From Nitrososphaerota archaeon (GTDB lineage Archaea; Thermoproteota; Nitrososphaeria; Nitrososphaerales; Nitrosopumilaceae), in contig JAGWFT010000001.1 of the NCBI GenBank assembly GCA_028867755.1, forward strand, positions 598,727 to 662,726: a stretch of 64,000 bases of DNA, in the 5' to 3' direction. The notes beneath the pieces are model-generated. The model saw nothing but the letters and a program-made list of their open reading frames with translations. It made no database searches and was not told the origin of the DNA. Positions 36,244-45,004 of this stretch are shown here, in pieces (within the stretch, counting starts at the first letter, position 1; each line of letters opens with the position of its first letter). Both the position numbers and the translations under genes were made by a program.

Positions 36244-37047
36244 TTGGAGTCTGTAATACTTGATCAGTTAAAACGAAATAAAATCTTAGACTTGCTCCAA
36301 CAAGGAAAAAGACTGGATGGGAGATCTCTTGATGAGCAACGTCCTCTAATCATAGAAACAGGAGTAATTCCAAAAGCAAATGGTTCTGCTAGAGTAAAGC
36401 TAGGAAACACCGAAGTCATTACAGGAGTAAAAATACAGCCTGACAAACCATTTCCTGATCTAGGTGACAAAGGAATTCTTATCTGTACTGCTGAGATTCT
36501 TCCGCTTGCAGATCCTCTTGTAGAACCTGGGCCTCCAAATGAAGAAGTGATTGAGCTTGCCAGAGTTGTAGATCGTGGTATCAGAGAAACTGAAATGATT
36601 GATCTGCACCAACTTGTTTTAATTGAGAATAAATCTGTCGTAGGAATATTTATTGACAGTAGTGTTATTGACTCGGCTGGAAATCTTTTTGATGCCTGTT
36701 CATACGCTTCAGTGTCAGCAATTCTTTCCTGCACAGTTCCAAAATATGAAATTAAAGATGAAGCACCAGTTTTAGTCGAGGGAGTTACATCCAAGCCTCC
36801 GGTGAAAACATTGCCAGTATCAGTTACTATGGCAAGAATAGGAGATTACATAATTGTAGATCCTACAAAAGAAGAGGAAGCATGCATGGATGCAAGAATT
36901 ACAATTACCACAAATTCTGCAGGTAACATTTGTGCGCTACAGAAGGGTGGAAGTGATGGATTTTCTGTTGATCAACTTCTCAAGTGCTCAGAAATAGCAC
37001 TTTCTGTAGGAACAAAAATAAGGAAGAAATTTGAGCAGTTGATGTAG
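36244..37047 (+). CDS. rrp42: Exosome non-catalytic subunit Rrp42
   Basis: A 267-residue RNase PH-domain protein, starting at TTG 36244, that forms the ring with Rrp41 and shapes its active site. RLDGRSLDEQRPLIIETGVI, VKLGNTEVITGVKIQPDKP and ELARVVDRGIRETEMIDLHQL are typical Rrp42 sequences. It follows rrp41 after 2 bases. Confidence 0.95.
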   Translation: MESVILDQLKRNKILDLLQQGKRLDGRSLDEQRPLIIETGVIPKANGSARVKLGNTEVITGVKIQPDKPFPDLGDKGILICTAEILPLADPLVEPGPPNEEVIELARVVDRGIRETEMIDLHQLVLIENKSVVGIFIDSSVIDSAGNLFDACSYASVSAILSCTVPKYEIKDEAPVLVEGVTSKPPVKTLPVSVTMARIGDYIIVDPTKEEEACMDARITITTNSAGNICALQKGGSDGFSVDQLLKCSEIALSVGTKIRKKFEQLM

Positions 37048-37048
37048 C

Positions 37049-37264
37049 ATGGCAAAAGGTAAAGGATCTTCGCTAAAAGGCTTGGGTCAAAAATATGGAT
37101 TAAAACCACGCAAAAAGTTCACTGCAGTACATAGATTATTGAAATCAAAGCGAAGATGCCCAGATTGTGGCTCACTTCGATTCGGTAGGGAAGCAGTTGG
37201 CATATGGGTATGCAAGAAATGTGGTTTCAAAGTAGCAGGCATGGCCTATGACGTCAAACTATAG
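37049..37264 (+). CDS. rpl37ae: Ribosomal protein eL43 (L37Ae)
   Basis: A 71-residue zinc ribosomal protein: GLGQKYGLKPRKKFTAVHRL and a C2C2 ribbon formed by CPDC and CKKC. It starts 1 base after the rrp42 stop, and its stop overlaps the Pcc1 start. The gene is normally part of the archaeal exosome superoperon. Confidence 0.96.
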   Translation: MAKGKGSSLKGLGQKYGLKPRKKFTAVHRLLKSKRRCPDCGSLRFGREAVGIWVCKKCGFKVAGMAYDVKL

Positions 37265-37493
37265 TGCTGAAATCAAAATTTTTGCTGGTAGAAAAAACAA
37301 GGCAATTTTCAAGTCTCTAGAGACTGATAACAAATTTTATGATGAAAACCCAACTCAGACAAATATGTCGCTTGACAAAGAGATTACAATTCTAATTGAC
37401 ACCCAAGAACTTTCACATCTTCGTGCCAACTTGAATTCTACCCTGAGACTTGTTCAGACAAGTAACGATGCAATCGAATCGGTAAAAATATAA
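37248..37493 (+). CDS. pcc1: KEOPS complex subunit Pcc1
   Basis: An 81-residue protein of the Pcc1/CTAG family, the dimerising subunit of the KEOPS complex that makes tRNA t6A. The strand-helix pattern YSAEIKIFAG, MSLDKEITILIDTQELSHLRANLNSTLRLVQTS fits. Position between L37Ae and prefoldin beta is conserved in archaea and is the strongest support, since the family is short and divergent. Confidence 0.85.
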   Translation: MTSNYSAEIKIFAGRKNKAIFKSLETDNKFYDENPTQTNMSLDKEITILIDTQELSHLRANLNSTLRLVQTSNDAIESVKI

Positions 37494-37516
37494 GCAAAAC
37501 AACTACTCGAACAAGC

Positions 37517-37909
37517 ATGTCGTCAGGAGAACAAATTCCACCATGGTTACAAGAACAAGTAGGAAGATTGCAACAATTACAACAAAATCTTCAATCAATC
37601 ATGGCTCAAAAACAACATCTGGAGGCAGAACAACTCGAAACAGAAAGAGCTCTTGATACACTAAAGAAGGCAAGCGATAACGATGCAGTTTACAAGGTAG
37701 CAGGCTCGATTCTTGTCAAATCGACAAAAGTAACTCTGGTCTCAGAGCTTGAGGAAAGAAAGGAACTTGCAAACACACGTCTAACTGTACTGGCAAAACA
37801 AGAATCTAGACTAAAAGAAAATCTTAAAGAAGCAGAAACAAAAATCCGAGAAATGTTGCGTGGTCCTCCAGCAGCTCCAGGCGGACAAAAGACAGATACT
37901 CCTAAATAA
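37517..37909 (+). CDS. pfdB: Prefoldin subunit beta
   Basis: A 130-residue chaperone subunit made of two long helices with a central beta hairpin (AVYKVAGSILVKSTKVTLVSEL). It assembles with the alpha subunit into a hexamer that passes unfolded proteins to the thermosome. It follows pcc1 in the usual archaeal order. The final 15 residues are Pro/Gly-rich. Confidence 0.94.
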   Translation: MSSGEQIPPWLQEQVGRLQQLQQNLQSIMAQKQHLEAEQLETERALDTLKKASDNDAVYKVAGSILVKSTKVTLVSELEERKELANTRLTVLAKQESRLKENLKEAETKIREMLRGPPAAPGGQKTDTPK

Positions 37910-37935
37910 AATACTGACTGAATTTTAGCGATTCA

Positions 37936-38622
37936 ATGAAGATAGAAGACCTGAGAATGGTAATTGACGAACGAGAAAAAAAGAGTGGCATTCCTGATCT
38001 ATTAAAAGAAATTGGAGTGAAAGTAGAGATGAAAAATTTACCAATAGGAGATTATATTGTTGCTTCTGAAACAGTAGTAGAAAGAAAGAGTGTATATGAT
38101 TTTATTTCATCAGTTTTTGATGGTAGGCTATTTGATCAATGTAATAGACTGAAGGAACATTTTGAGCATCCGGCTATAATAATAGAGGGCAACATTGATG
38201 AGATAACTCAACATGCTGAAAACCCACTGGTCTTTTATGGCGCAATCTCCTCTGTCGCATTAGATTTCAAGATACCTGTCTTGCCAACTCCAAATGCATC
38301 AAATACAGCCAAGTTGCTAGTTGCAATGTGTGCAAGACAGGGAAAGACAAAAGGACCATTTCTTAAGAAAATAAGAAAGTCGGGAGATATTCATCGACAG
38401 CAATTGTCTGTTTTATGCAGCCTACCAGGCATAGGTGAAAAACTTGCATCACGAATGTTGGAAAGATTTGGATCTCCAAATAACTCACTTAATGCATCTA
38501 TTGCAGATCTCTCAAAGATTGAAGGCATGGGTGAATCACGAGCAAAAAAAATACGACAATTACTTGATGTACAAACAAAAAATGACAAAAAAATTGGCCA
38601 GAAAACTTTGCACGATATTTGA
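37936..38622 (+). CDS. XPF/ERCC4-family nuclease with HhH domain
   Basis: A 228-residue structure-specific nuclease like the short archaeal XPF. The nuclease motif is VIDEREKKS (about residues 9-17) with GDYIVASETVVERKSVYDFISSV (GDx(n)ERKx3D pattern). The C-terminus has tandem helix-hairpin-helix motifs (LPGIGEKLASRMLERFG, EGMGESRAKKIRQLL). It lacks the SF2 helicase domain found in euryarchaeal Hef. A role in repair or fork processing follows from the family. Confidence 0.92.
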   Translation: MKIEDLRMVIDEREKKSGIPDLLKEIGVKVEMKNLPIGDYIVASETVVERKSVYDFISSVFDGRLFDQCNRLKEHFEHPAIIIEGNIDEITQHAENPLVFYGAISSVALDFKIPVLPTPNASNTAKLLVAMCARQGKTKGPFLKKIRKSGDIHRQQLSVLCSLPGIGEKLASRMLERFGSPNNSLNASIADLSKIEGMGESRAKKIRQLLDVQTKNDKKIGQKTLHDI

Positions 38623-38662
38623 TATACGATAAAATACTGCTCCTTAGCTTGAACAACCAGAT

Positions 38663-39421
38663 ATGATAATTTCTCATTCTTGGCTTGCTGAACATTACAA
38701 TGATTCTGATCTTGTCATCTTGGATTCTAGGGGAAATGTTGCTTATTCATATGCACACATTCCAAAGTCGCAGCCTCTTGGAGTAGAAAAAGTAGTCAAG
38801 ATGACTGACTCTGGAGCAAATCTTGTTCTGGAATCTGAAAATGCTGCTATCTTATTTGGTTCGCTTGGAATCGATGAAACAAAGACCGTGATAATATACG
38901 GTGATTATATGGATCCATCTGCAGCAAGAATAGCCTGGACTCTGCTATACTATGGGCATGAGAAAACAAAGATCCTTGACATTGGAATCAGAAGTTGGCA
39001 TCAAAAAGGACTTGCAATCACAAAAGAAGTTTACAAAGCAAGCCCTGTAACATTTGTGCCAAAAATAAATTCATCTATTAGAATGGAGGCAGAAGAAGTT
39101 CAAAAGAAAATAAATTCTGCTTTTATCATTGATGCTAGATCTCCACAAGAGTATATGGGCGGAAGAATACCTAATGCAGTTCTCCTTCCCTTCACTGATG
39201 GAGTAGGCGAGAAAGGCTCTCTTTTCAAAGAAAAAGATGAACTTGTACAGATCTTCGAAGAACAAAAAATTCCAAAAGACAAAGAATTAGTATGCTATTG
39301 TGCACTTGGTCACAGAGCAGCAAATGTGTTTGTTCAACTTACTATTGCTGGCTATGAAAATGTCAAACTGTATGATGGCTCCTTTGCAGACTGGATGGGA
39401 CGAAGACTACCTCTTGGATGA
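38663..39421 (+). CDS. Rhodanese-like sulfurtransferase (two-domain)
   Basis: A 252-residue protein with two rhodanese domains. The N-terminal domain (1-120) is inactive-like. The C-terminal domain has IIDARSPQEYMGGRIPNAVLLPF and the active-site loop CYCALGHRAANV, with the second Cys as nucleophile. The substrate (thiosulfate, 3-mercaptopyruvate or a persulfide) is not known. Its 3' end overlaps the convergent nob1 by 15 bases. A related enzyme is encoded at 40,778. Confidence 0.88.
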   Translation: MIISHSWLAEHYNDSDLVILDSRGNVAYSYAHIPKSQPLGVEKVVKMTDSGANLVLESENAAILFGSLGIDETKTVIIYGDYMDPSAARIAWTLLYYGHEKTKILDIGIRSWHQKGLAITKEVYKASPVTFVPKINSSIRMEAEEVQKKINSAFIIDARSPQEYMGGRIPNAVLLPFTDGVGEKGSLFKEKDELVQIFEEQKIPKDKELVCYCALGHRAANVFVQLTIAGYENVKLYDGSFADWMGRRLPLG

Positions 39422-39883
39422 TTTTCGCATCAGTTTGCTTCCACAGATTGGGCAAATAGAATCTTTTGAAAAATTTGATTTGCAACCGGGGCAAAAATAA
39501 ACCCAACTTACCTTATTTGCACCTTTTGTCATGACTGGAATGACCTTCAAATTCAGATGTTTTGCTACATTTGAAACCGCAAAATCGTCTGTAACCAGCT
39601 CTCCTCCTAACTGCAAACCTAATGCAATAACTGAAACATCTTCTTTAGAAAGATGATGATGGTCTCCAGTCTCCTCTGATTTTTCAAGTGTCATTTCTAT
39701 GAATTTTTTTTCTGGTTCAATAATTTTCAATCTGTCTGATTCTATGAGAACTGTTATTGCGCCATGATCTTTTTTGATGTGTTTGACTTCTTCAAAAACT
39801 AATGGTGTGGTATAGTTGATATCTTGTGACAAGAATGGTATACCTGCGTAAAAAGAGGTAGCATCTAAAATTCTAAAAACCAA
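39407..39883 (-). CDS. nob1: Nob1-like rRNA endonuclease
   Basis: A 158-residue protein with a PIN nuclease domain (Asp7 in RILDATSFY; acidic cluster VTDDFAVSNVA) and a C-terminal zinc ribbon (YFCPGCKSNF, CPICGSKL). This is the layout of the Nob1 endonuclease that matures the 3' end of 16S rRNA. The ATG start overlaps the NAD kinase stop by 11 bases, suggesting cotranscription. Confidence 0.92.
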   Translation of the reverse strand: MVFRILDATSFYAGIPFLSQDINYTTPLVFEEVKHIKKDHGAITVLIESDRLKIIEPEKKFIEMTLEKSEETGDHHHLSKEDVSVIALGLQLGGELVTDDFAVSNVAKHLNLKVIPVMTKGANKVSWVYFCPGCKSNFSKDSICPICGSKLMRKSSKR

Positions 39884-40688
39884 GTTTGCTCATCTGTCTC
39901 AGACCTCTCTTCTTGAGCCTCACAAATACTGCTTGTTTTTTGTACTTTCTAATCGTGATCACCTCATCAAATCTTGCTGCCTTTACTACTTGGGCATCCA
40001 TAATTATGTTGGAATCGTGATTGCTGATTATCTCAATTTTTTCATCTGGCACTACTATGGAAGGCAATTTGTTAACTGGTGCCACTGGAGTTATTATCAG
40101 AACGTCCAAGCTTTCATGCAGTATTGGACCTCCCAAAGAATACGAGTGTCCGGTTGAACCGCTTGGAGTTGCAATTATCACACCATCCATCTTCTGTGTA
40201 ACAGTATCATTTTGGAATCTTATCTCAAAAAGCGATGTTTTGGTGAGATTTTGTCTGTTAATGTATATCTCATTTAGTGCAGTAGGAAACTCTTGACCTG
40301 CACAAGAGGCGACAACTCTAGTTCTTTTATCTAACAGTATGTTACCTGAGATTATCTGATCTATTGCAGTATCTATTTCTGGTAATGTTATTTCTGATAA
40401 AATTCCTCTGTTTCCACCAACATTAATGGCTAAATTTGGAACCTCATTTTCTAAATATCTAAATGTACGCAGAGTAGTACCATCGCCGCCAAGCGTGATT
40501 GTGAGATCAAGCTTTGTAGCCTTGAGGTCTTCCAGATCATCTACTTTCTTAGCTCCTTCTACCTGAACAGGAGACACTGTGTAGACTCGAACTTTTTTTC
40601 CAAGTAGCTTTTTTACTACTTTCTTTGCTGCGTCTTCTGCCTCTTTTGAGCCGACTTTGCTAACAACGGCTGCGTTATTGAGTTCCAA
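39873..40688 (-). CDS. nadK: NAD kinase
   Basis: Phosphorylates NAD to NADP. The 271 residues include the diagnostic ITLGGDGTTLRTFRYLE (GGDGT loop), NVGGNRGILSEI, and the later NEIYINRQNLT and TPSGSTGHSYSLGGPILH motifs. The usual GNLGFL loop reads GNRGIL, a small change also seen in other archaeal members. It is first in a two-gene operon with nob1. Confidence 0.93.
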   Translation of the reverse strand: MELNNAAVVSKVGSKEAEDAAKKVVKKLLGKKVRVYTVSPVQVEGAKKVDDLEDLKATKLDLTITLGGDGTTLRTFRYLENEVPNLAINVGGNRGILSEITLPEIDTAIDQIISGNILLDKRTRVVASCAGQEFPTALNEIYINRQNLTKTSLFEIRFQNDTVTQKMDGVIIATPSGSTGHSYSLGGPILHESLDVLIITPVAPVNKLPSIVVPDEKIEIISNHDSNIIMDAQVVKAARFDEVITIRKYKKQAVFVRLKKRGLRQMSKLGF

Positions 40689-40777
40689 TCAAAAGTACTA
40701 TTCCAATTTCGCTTAAAAAGCATATGATAAGTATAAAATATTAAGAACCCTTTTCTGTAACTTAATCAGAAGACGTT

Positions 40778-41623
40778 ATGAGTTATGCACATCCTGAAGT
40801 TTTGATAGATACTGAGACAGTGGCAAAAAACCTAAGCAATAATTCAATTAAGATTGTTGAAGTTGATTATGATCCGGAGAATGCATACAGGCAGGGACAC
40901 ATTCAAAATGCTAGTTTGATTTGGTGGAAGAGAGACATTAATGATCCTGTGACAAGAGATATCGTTACCAAGTCGCAATTTGAAGAACTGATGTCAAGAA
41001 ATGGAATAACTCCAGAATCTGAAGTAATTCTTTATGGTGATTTCAATAACTGGTTTGCCGCTTTTGTATTTTGGATATTCAAGTATTATGGACACGAGAA
41101 AATAAAGATCATGAACGGCGGTAGAAAAAAGTGGGAAATGGAGAAAAAACCATATACAAAAGAAGAACCGCAGATTCAAAAAACAAACTATGCGTCAAAA
41201 CCGCCAAACGAGGGAATGCGAGCTTATCTGTTTGATGTAAGAAGGGCCCTTGCAAAAACAGATACAGTCTTAGTTGATGTGCGTTCCCCAAAAGAATTCT
41301 CAGGAGAAATCACTGCACCGCCAGAATATCCTATGGAGCATGCTCAGAGGGGCGGACATATTCCTGGCGCACACAATATACCGTGGGCTACTGCTGTAAA
41401 TGATACTGATGGTACTTTCAAAGCTGTTGATGAATTGAAGAAGAATTATGAAACCAAAGGTGTTACACCGGATAAAGATGTGATTTGCTATTGTAGAATC
41501 GGAGAGAGATCATCTCATTCATGGTTTGTGTTAAAATATCTCTTGGGATATCCACAAGTCAGAAATTATGACGGTTCTTGGACTGAATGGGGTAATATGA
41601 TTGGAAACCCCATCGAAAAATAA
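40778..41623 (+). CDS. Thiosulfate sulfurtransferase (rhodanese)
   Basis: A 281-residue two-domain rhodanese. It has VDVRSPKEFSGE and the active loop CYCRIGERSSHSW; the Cys-Arg start of the loop is typical for thiosulfate sulfurtransferases rather than mercaptopyruvate enzymes. Unlike the shorter rhodanese at 38,663, the inter-domain region is of full length. A TATA-like stretch (40,729-40,742) precedes it. It overlaps the next gene by 23 bases. Confidence 0.9.
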   Translation: MSYAHPEVLIDTETVAKNLSNNSIKIVEVDYDPENAYRQGHIQNASLIWWKRDINDPVTRDIVTKSQFEELMSRNGITPESEVILYGDFNNWFAAFVFWIFKYYGHEKIKIMNGGRKKWEMEKKPYTKEEPQIQKTNYASKPPNEGMRAYLFDVRRALAKTDTVLVDVRSPKEFSGEITAPPEYPMEHAQRGGHIPGAHNIPWATAVNDTDGTFKAVDELKKNYETKGVTPDKDVICYCRIGERSSHSWFVLKYLLGYPQVRNYDGSWTEWGNMIGNPIEK

Positions 41624-41933
41624 TGAATTAGATCAGGAGCTTCCTGTACTAAGTAAAGGCATATTCTATGCCATAAGAGATGGACCTACCGATCTCATCA
41701 TGGAAGACAAAACCAAGCGAGGTCTTACAGTACAAGAGCGATCAATAGATGAAAAATACAATGTAATCTCAGAGAAGGGAATGATCTATGATATGGATGG
41801 AATTGGTCATAAAGTAGGTATCAGGTGGTTCTTTCCTAAAGATATGTACACTTTTGAGAAGGTGCTCGAGCACGCCAAAGAGATGGAAGAAAGATACAGA
41901 AAGATTCGTGAAGAGACATGTCCAGACTACTGA
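41601..41933 (+). CDS. Small conserved soluble protein, unknown
   Basis: A 110-residue protein beginning at TTG 41601 inside the rhodanese gene. The middle reads DGIGHKVGIRWFFPKDMYTFEKVLEHAKEMEERYRKI, with a helical charged end. No known domain. The overlap with the rhodanese gene and the short spacing to the ferredoxin gene suggest an operon concerned with sulfur or electron transfer; this is inference from position only. Confidence 0.6.
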   Translation: METPSKNNELDQELPVLSKGIFYAIRDGPTDLIMEDKTKRGLTVQERSIDEKYNVISEKGMIYDMDGIGHKVGIRWFFPKDMYTFEKVLEHAKEMEERYRKIREETCPDY

Positions 41934-41969
41934 GAAGAGTTTTTAAAGACTTTTTTCACTAACAAACAC

Positions 41970-42926
41970 ATGTCCCTTCTTCTAAAAGATAAGGTGTACA
42001 CAGTTCAATCTGGTACTTCAAAGAGAGGGATTTATCCATTGCACAGCTACAAGCTGGGCCTTTTTCGTCTACCAATAAAATTGGAAGACAAGTATGAAAT
42101 AGATTCTATCGTTAGCGGTTTTAAGAAAATTTTTGTTATGGATCAGTTTGCCGACAGAGTCTATGCAACGTATAGGTGGAAAGAAGAAAATTCTGCTGAC
42201 CAAGATGATCGAGGATACAAACAGATTGAACTTGAAGTGCAAGTTGAGGTTGTAACAGGAGAGGTGGTTGACATGATATACCAGATCTATCCAGTTGAAA
42301 AATATGGTGATGGACTATGGGTAAAAGATTACAGAAGAAAAGCCGATGCAAATGCCAAGATGGTGATTGATACTATATTGCGTAATAGTGTTCTTGCCGA
42401 TAAGATGATTGAACATATTGTGAAAACTAAACAAGTAGAACAAGATATTGCTATCAAAGAACTGGAAGAAATGACTCCGTTGGCACAGATAGTTCCAAAT
42501 GCCAAACCCAAACCAAAGCCAGCAGCTCCTCCGCCTGGACAAGAGGCACAACAACCGGTGGAAATAGAAACCCCATCTGGTGCAAAACAAGGTCCAATAG
42601 ACGTAGAATTCAAGTCAAAACTCAAAGTTACCGAGACATTCACTGCACCATCTAGTGGTGGCAAGATTAAGATCTTCGGCCCACGAAAAGGAAATGAAGT
42701 ATTAGGCATATGGGGCGAGTTTGTCTCAGTAGATTTTGATGTCTGTATAGGAGACGGAGCATGTATTGATGCGTGTCCTGTCAAGGTTTACGAGTGGGCT
42801 GATTTTCCAGGTAGTCCATCATCTGAGAAAAAACCTTTGATGGCAAGAGAACCAGATTGTATATTCTGCTTGGCATGTGAGAATGTTTGCCCTGTACAAG
42901 CAATTAAGATCTCAAAAAAAGGCTAG
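41970..42926 (+). CDS. Fusion of an unknown domain to a 7Fe-type archaeal ferredoxin
   Basis: A 318-residue protein. Residues 1-165 are a soluble domain of unknown type; a Pro/Lys/Gln-rich linker follows (about 175-205). The C-terminal ~95 residues are a dicluster ferredoxin. The first cluster motif is CIGDGACIDACPVKVYEW, in which the usual second Cys is Asp, as in the [3Fe-4S] site of Sulfolobus and Thermoplasma ferredoxins. The second is a full CIFCLACENVCP [4Fe-4S] motif. It could transfer electrons to or from the 2-oxoacid oxidoreductase or other partners. Confidence 0.82.
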   Translation: MSLLLKDKVYTVQSGTSKRGIYPLHSYKLGLFRLPIKLEDKYEIDSIVSGFKKIFVMDQFADRVYATYRWKEENSADQDDRGYKQIELEVQVEVVTGEVVDMIYQIYPVEKYGDGLWVKDYRRKADANAKMVIDTILRNSVLADKMIEHIVKTKQVEQDIAIKELEEMTPLAQIVPNAKPKPKPAAPPPGQEAQQPVEIETPSGAKQGPIDVEFKSKLKVTETFTAPSSGGKIKIFGPRKGNEVLGIWGEFVSVDFDVCIGDGACIDACPVKVYEWADFPGSPSSEKKPLMAREPDCIFCLACENVCPVQAIKISKKG

Positions 42927-42973
42927 TAAAACAACGGTACGCCTATAAGGACTAGTGAGTTGAAAGACTCCAA

Positions 42974-45004
42974 ATGATAATACATACTCTACCTACTCCT
43001 TTAACACAATTCCTATGGAATATGTTCATCGGAATAGCTCTTGTAATAACTCTGTATACCTGCAATTTCTATTATCTTGTTTTCTTGGCACGACAAAAAA
43101 GGAAGACAACAAAATCTATTGAATTAAAAGAAATTCCCACTGTTACAATCCAACTTCCAATTTATAATGAAAAATATGTAGCAGCCAGACTTGTAAATGC
43201 TGTTTGTGCGCAAGATTATCCAAAAGAAAAACTGTGTATCCAAATACTAGATGATTCTGATGATGATACATTTCATATTCTTGAAGATCTAGTAAATGAT
43301 TACCAAAAAAAAGGGTTTGATATAACCCACGTAAGAAGAGGAAACAGAAAAGGGTACAAGGCAGGAGCACTACGTCATGCAATGACCTTTGCAAAAGGAG
43401 ACTTTGTTGCAATATTTGATGCAGACTTTATTCCACCTTCATGGTTTCTAAAAAAAGCGCTCTCATACTTTTGCAAGCCTGAAATAGGCCTAGTGCAATG
43501 CAGGTGGGGACATGTTAATGAAAAATACTCTGCTCTAACTATGGCTCAAGCATTAAGCTTGGATTTTCACTTTCTCATAGAACAAAAGGCAAAAAGTAAC
43601 TCTCATCTATTTATGAATTTCAATGGAACAGCAGGTGTATGGAGAAGGGAATGTATTGAAGATTCTGGTGGGTGGCATACTGCAACACTAGTAGAAGATC
43701 TAGATCTTAGCTATAGAGCACAGATGAAAGGTTGGAAGTGTGTATTCATACCTGATATCGTAGTTGATGCAGAGCTTCCCGTGCAAATGAATGCAGCAAA
43801 GAGGCAACAATTCAGGTGGGCAAAGGGATCAATTCAATGTGCTATAAAATTACTAGGTGATGTTGCAATAAAAAAAATCCCCGTTGACACAAAAGTTCAG
43901 GCCTTTGTTCAACTTACAAGACATATTGCGTTTCCGTTGATGTTGGTTCAATTCTTAATTTTGCCAATACTGCTAGCTTCCAAAATTAATCTGTACATAA
44001 TAAGTGGACTGCCAGCACTCACCATACTTGCCTATCTTGCTATGGGCCCACTTGTGTATATCATGATAATTCGTGATATGTATAACACAAGCTGGAAATC
44101 TAAAATACTATCATATTTTTACATGGTATTTTATTCGGCAGGTATGTCAGTTAACAATACTGTAGCTGTGTTTGATGCATTGTTTGGAAAGAAAAATGAA
44201 TTTCTGCGTACTCCAAAGTTTGGAATAATAAACAAGAATGATGATTGGAGGGATAAAGCCTACGCGCTGCCTTTTACAAAAACGACATTGCTTGAGATAT
44301 TCTTTGGTGTGTATGGAATCATAGGAATATTTATCGCGATCTTTTCAAGCAATCCAATCTTTGCCCCAATAATAGGAATTCAAGTTGTAGGCTTCTTCTA
44401 TATTGCATATCTGAGCATATCTCACTCCGCATCTAGAAAAGGCAAATCAAGAAATATCCCTGTTGTATCAAGTAATCAAAGAATGGCAAGTGCGTACTAC
44501 AAATTTGCAATGGGTGGAATTATGGGGCTGATAATAATAGGCGTAGTGATGGCTTTTGAGGAATATAGTACCACAATATATCCAATTGACCAAGCTAGAG
44601 GTCTTTTGCTAAGAATTCAGGCCACATCTGATCCTCAGGCTATTCATAATGATCTCAAAAACGTAATGATACTTCTTCCAAAATCTGGCAACCCAGTGTG
44701 GATATTTCCTACTGAAGATACGGACTTTGGATTAATGCAAGGAGATCTACAAACAATGCTTGGAACTGTAGATAAGATTTCAAGCACATCTCCTGACAGT
44801 GCAGCATTTCATGCTGGAATGCTAAATGTTCATTATCAAGCTAGCGCAATTGTATTCAACCTGCTTGATGCCACGCCATACATGTATGTGAGTATATCAA
44901 ACATCCTGTTTGGCTGTATATGGGTAGCTGTGATAATTGGAATATTTACAGTGCTCAAGAGAAAAAGAGAACGTCTGAGATCTTACGATCTGGAAGATAG
45001 CTAA
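42974..45004 (+). CDS. Membrane GT2 glycosyltransferase (cellulose synthase-like)
   Basis: A 676-residue processive-type family 2 glycosyltransferase. After an N-terminal transmembrane helix (about 14-36) the catalytic domain has ILDDSDDDT, AIFDADFIP (DxD), LVEDLDLSYRAQMKGW, and the QQFRWAKGSIQ (QxxRW) acceptor motif. About five further transmembrane helices follow. The C-terminal extracellular stretch (about 545-645) is an extra domain of unknown role, closed by a last helix. It probably makes or exports a surface polysaccharide or glycolipid. Confidence 0.9.
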   Translation: MIIHTLPTPLTQFLWNMFIGIALVITLYTCNFYYLVFLARQKRKTTKSIELKEIPTVTIQLPIYNEKYVAARLVNAVCAQDYPKEKLCIQILDDSDDDTFHILEDLVNDYQKKGFDITHVRRGNRKGYKAGALRHAMTFAKGDFVAIFDADFIPPSWFLKKALSYFCKPEIGLVQCRWGHVNEKYSALTMAQALSLDFHFLIEQKAKSNSHLFMNFNGTAGVWRRECIEDSGGWHTATLVEDLDLSYRAQMKGWKCVFIPDIVVDAELPVQMNAAKRQQFRWAKGSIQCAIKLLGDVAIKKIPVDTKVQAFVQLTRHIAFPLMLVQFLILPILLASKINLYIISGLPALTILAYLAMGPLVYIMIIRDMYNTSWKSKILSYFYMVFYSAGMSVNNTVAVFDALFGKKNEFLRTPKFGIINKNDDWRDKAYALPFTKTTLLEIFFGVYGIIGIFIAIFSSNPIFAPIIGIQVVGFFYIAYLSISHSASRKGKSRNIPVVSSNQRMASAYYKFAMGGIMGLIIIGVVMAFEEYSTTIYPIDQARGLLLRIQATSDPQAIHNDLKNVMILLPKSGNPVWIFPTEDTDFGLMQGDLQTMLGTVDKISSTSPDSAAFHAGMLNVHYQASAIVFNLLDATPYMYVSISNILFGCIWVAVIIGIFTVLKRKRERLRSYDLEDS

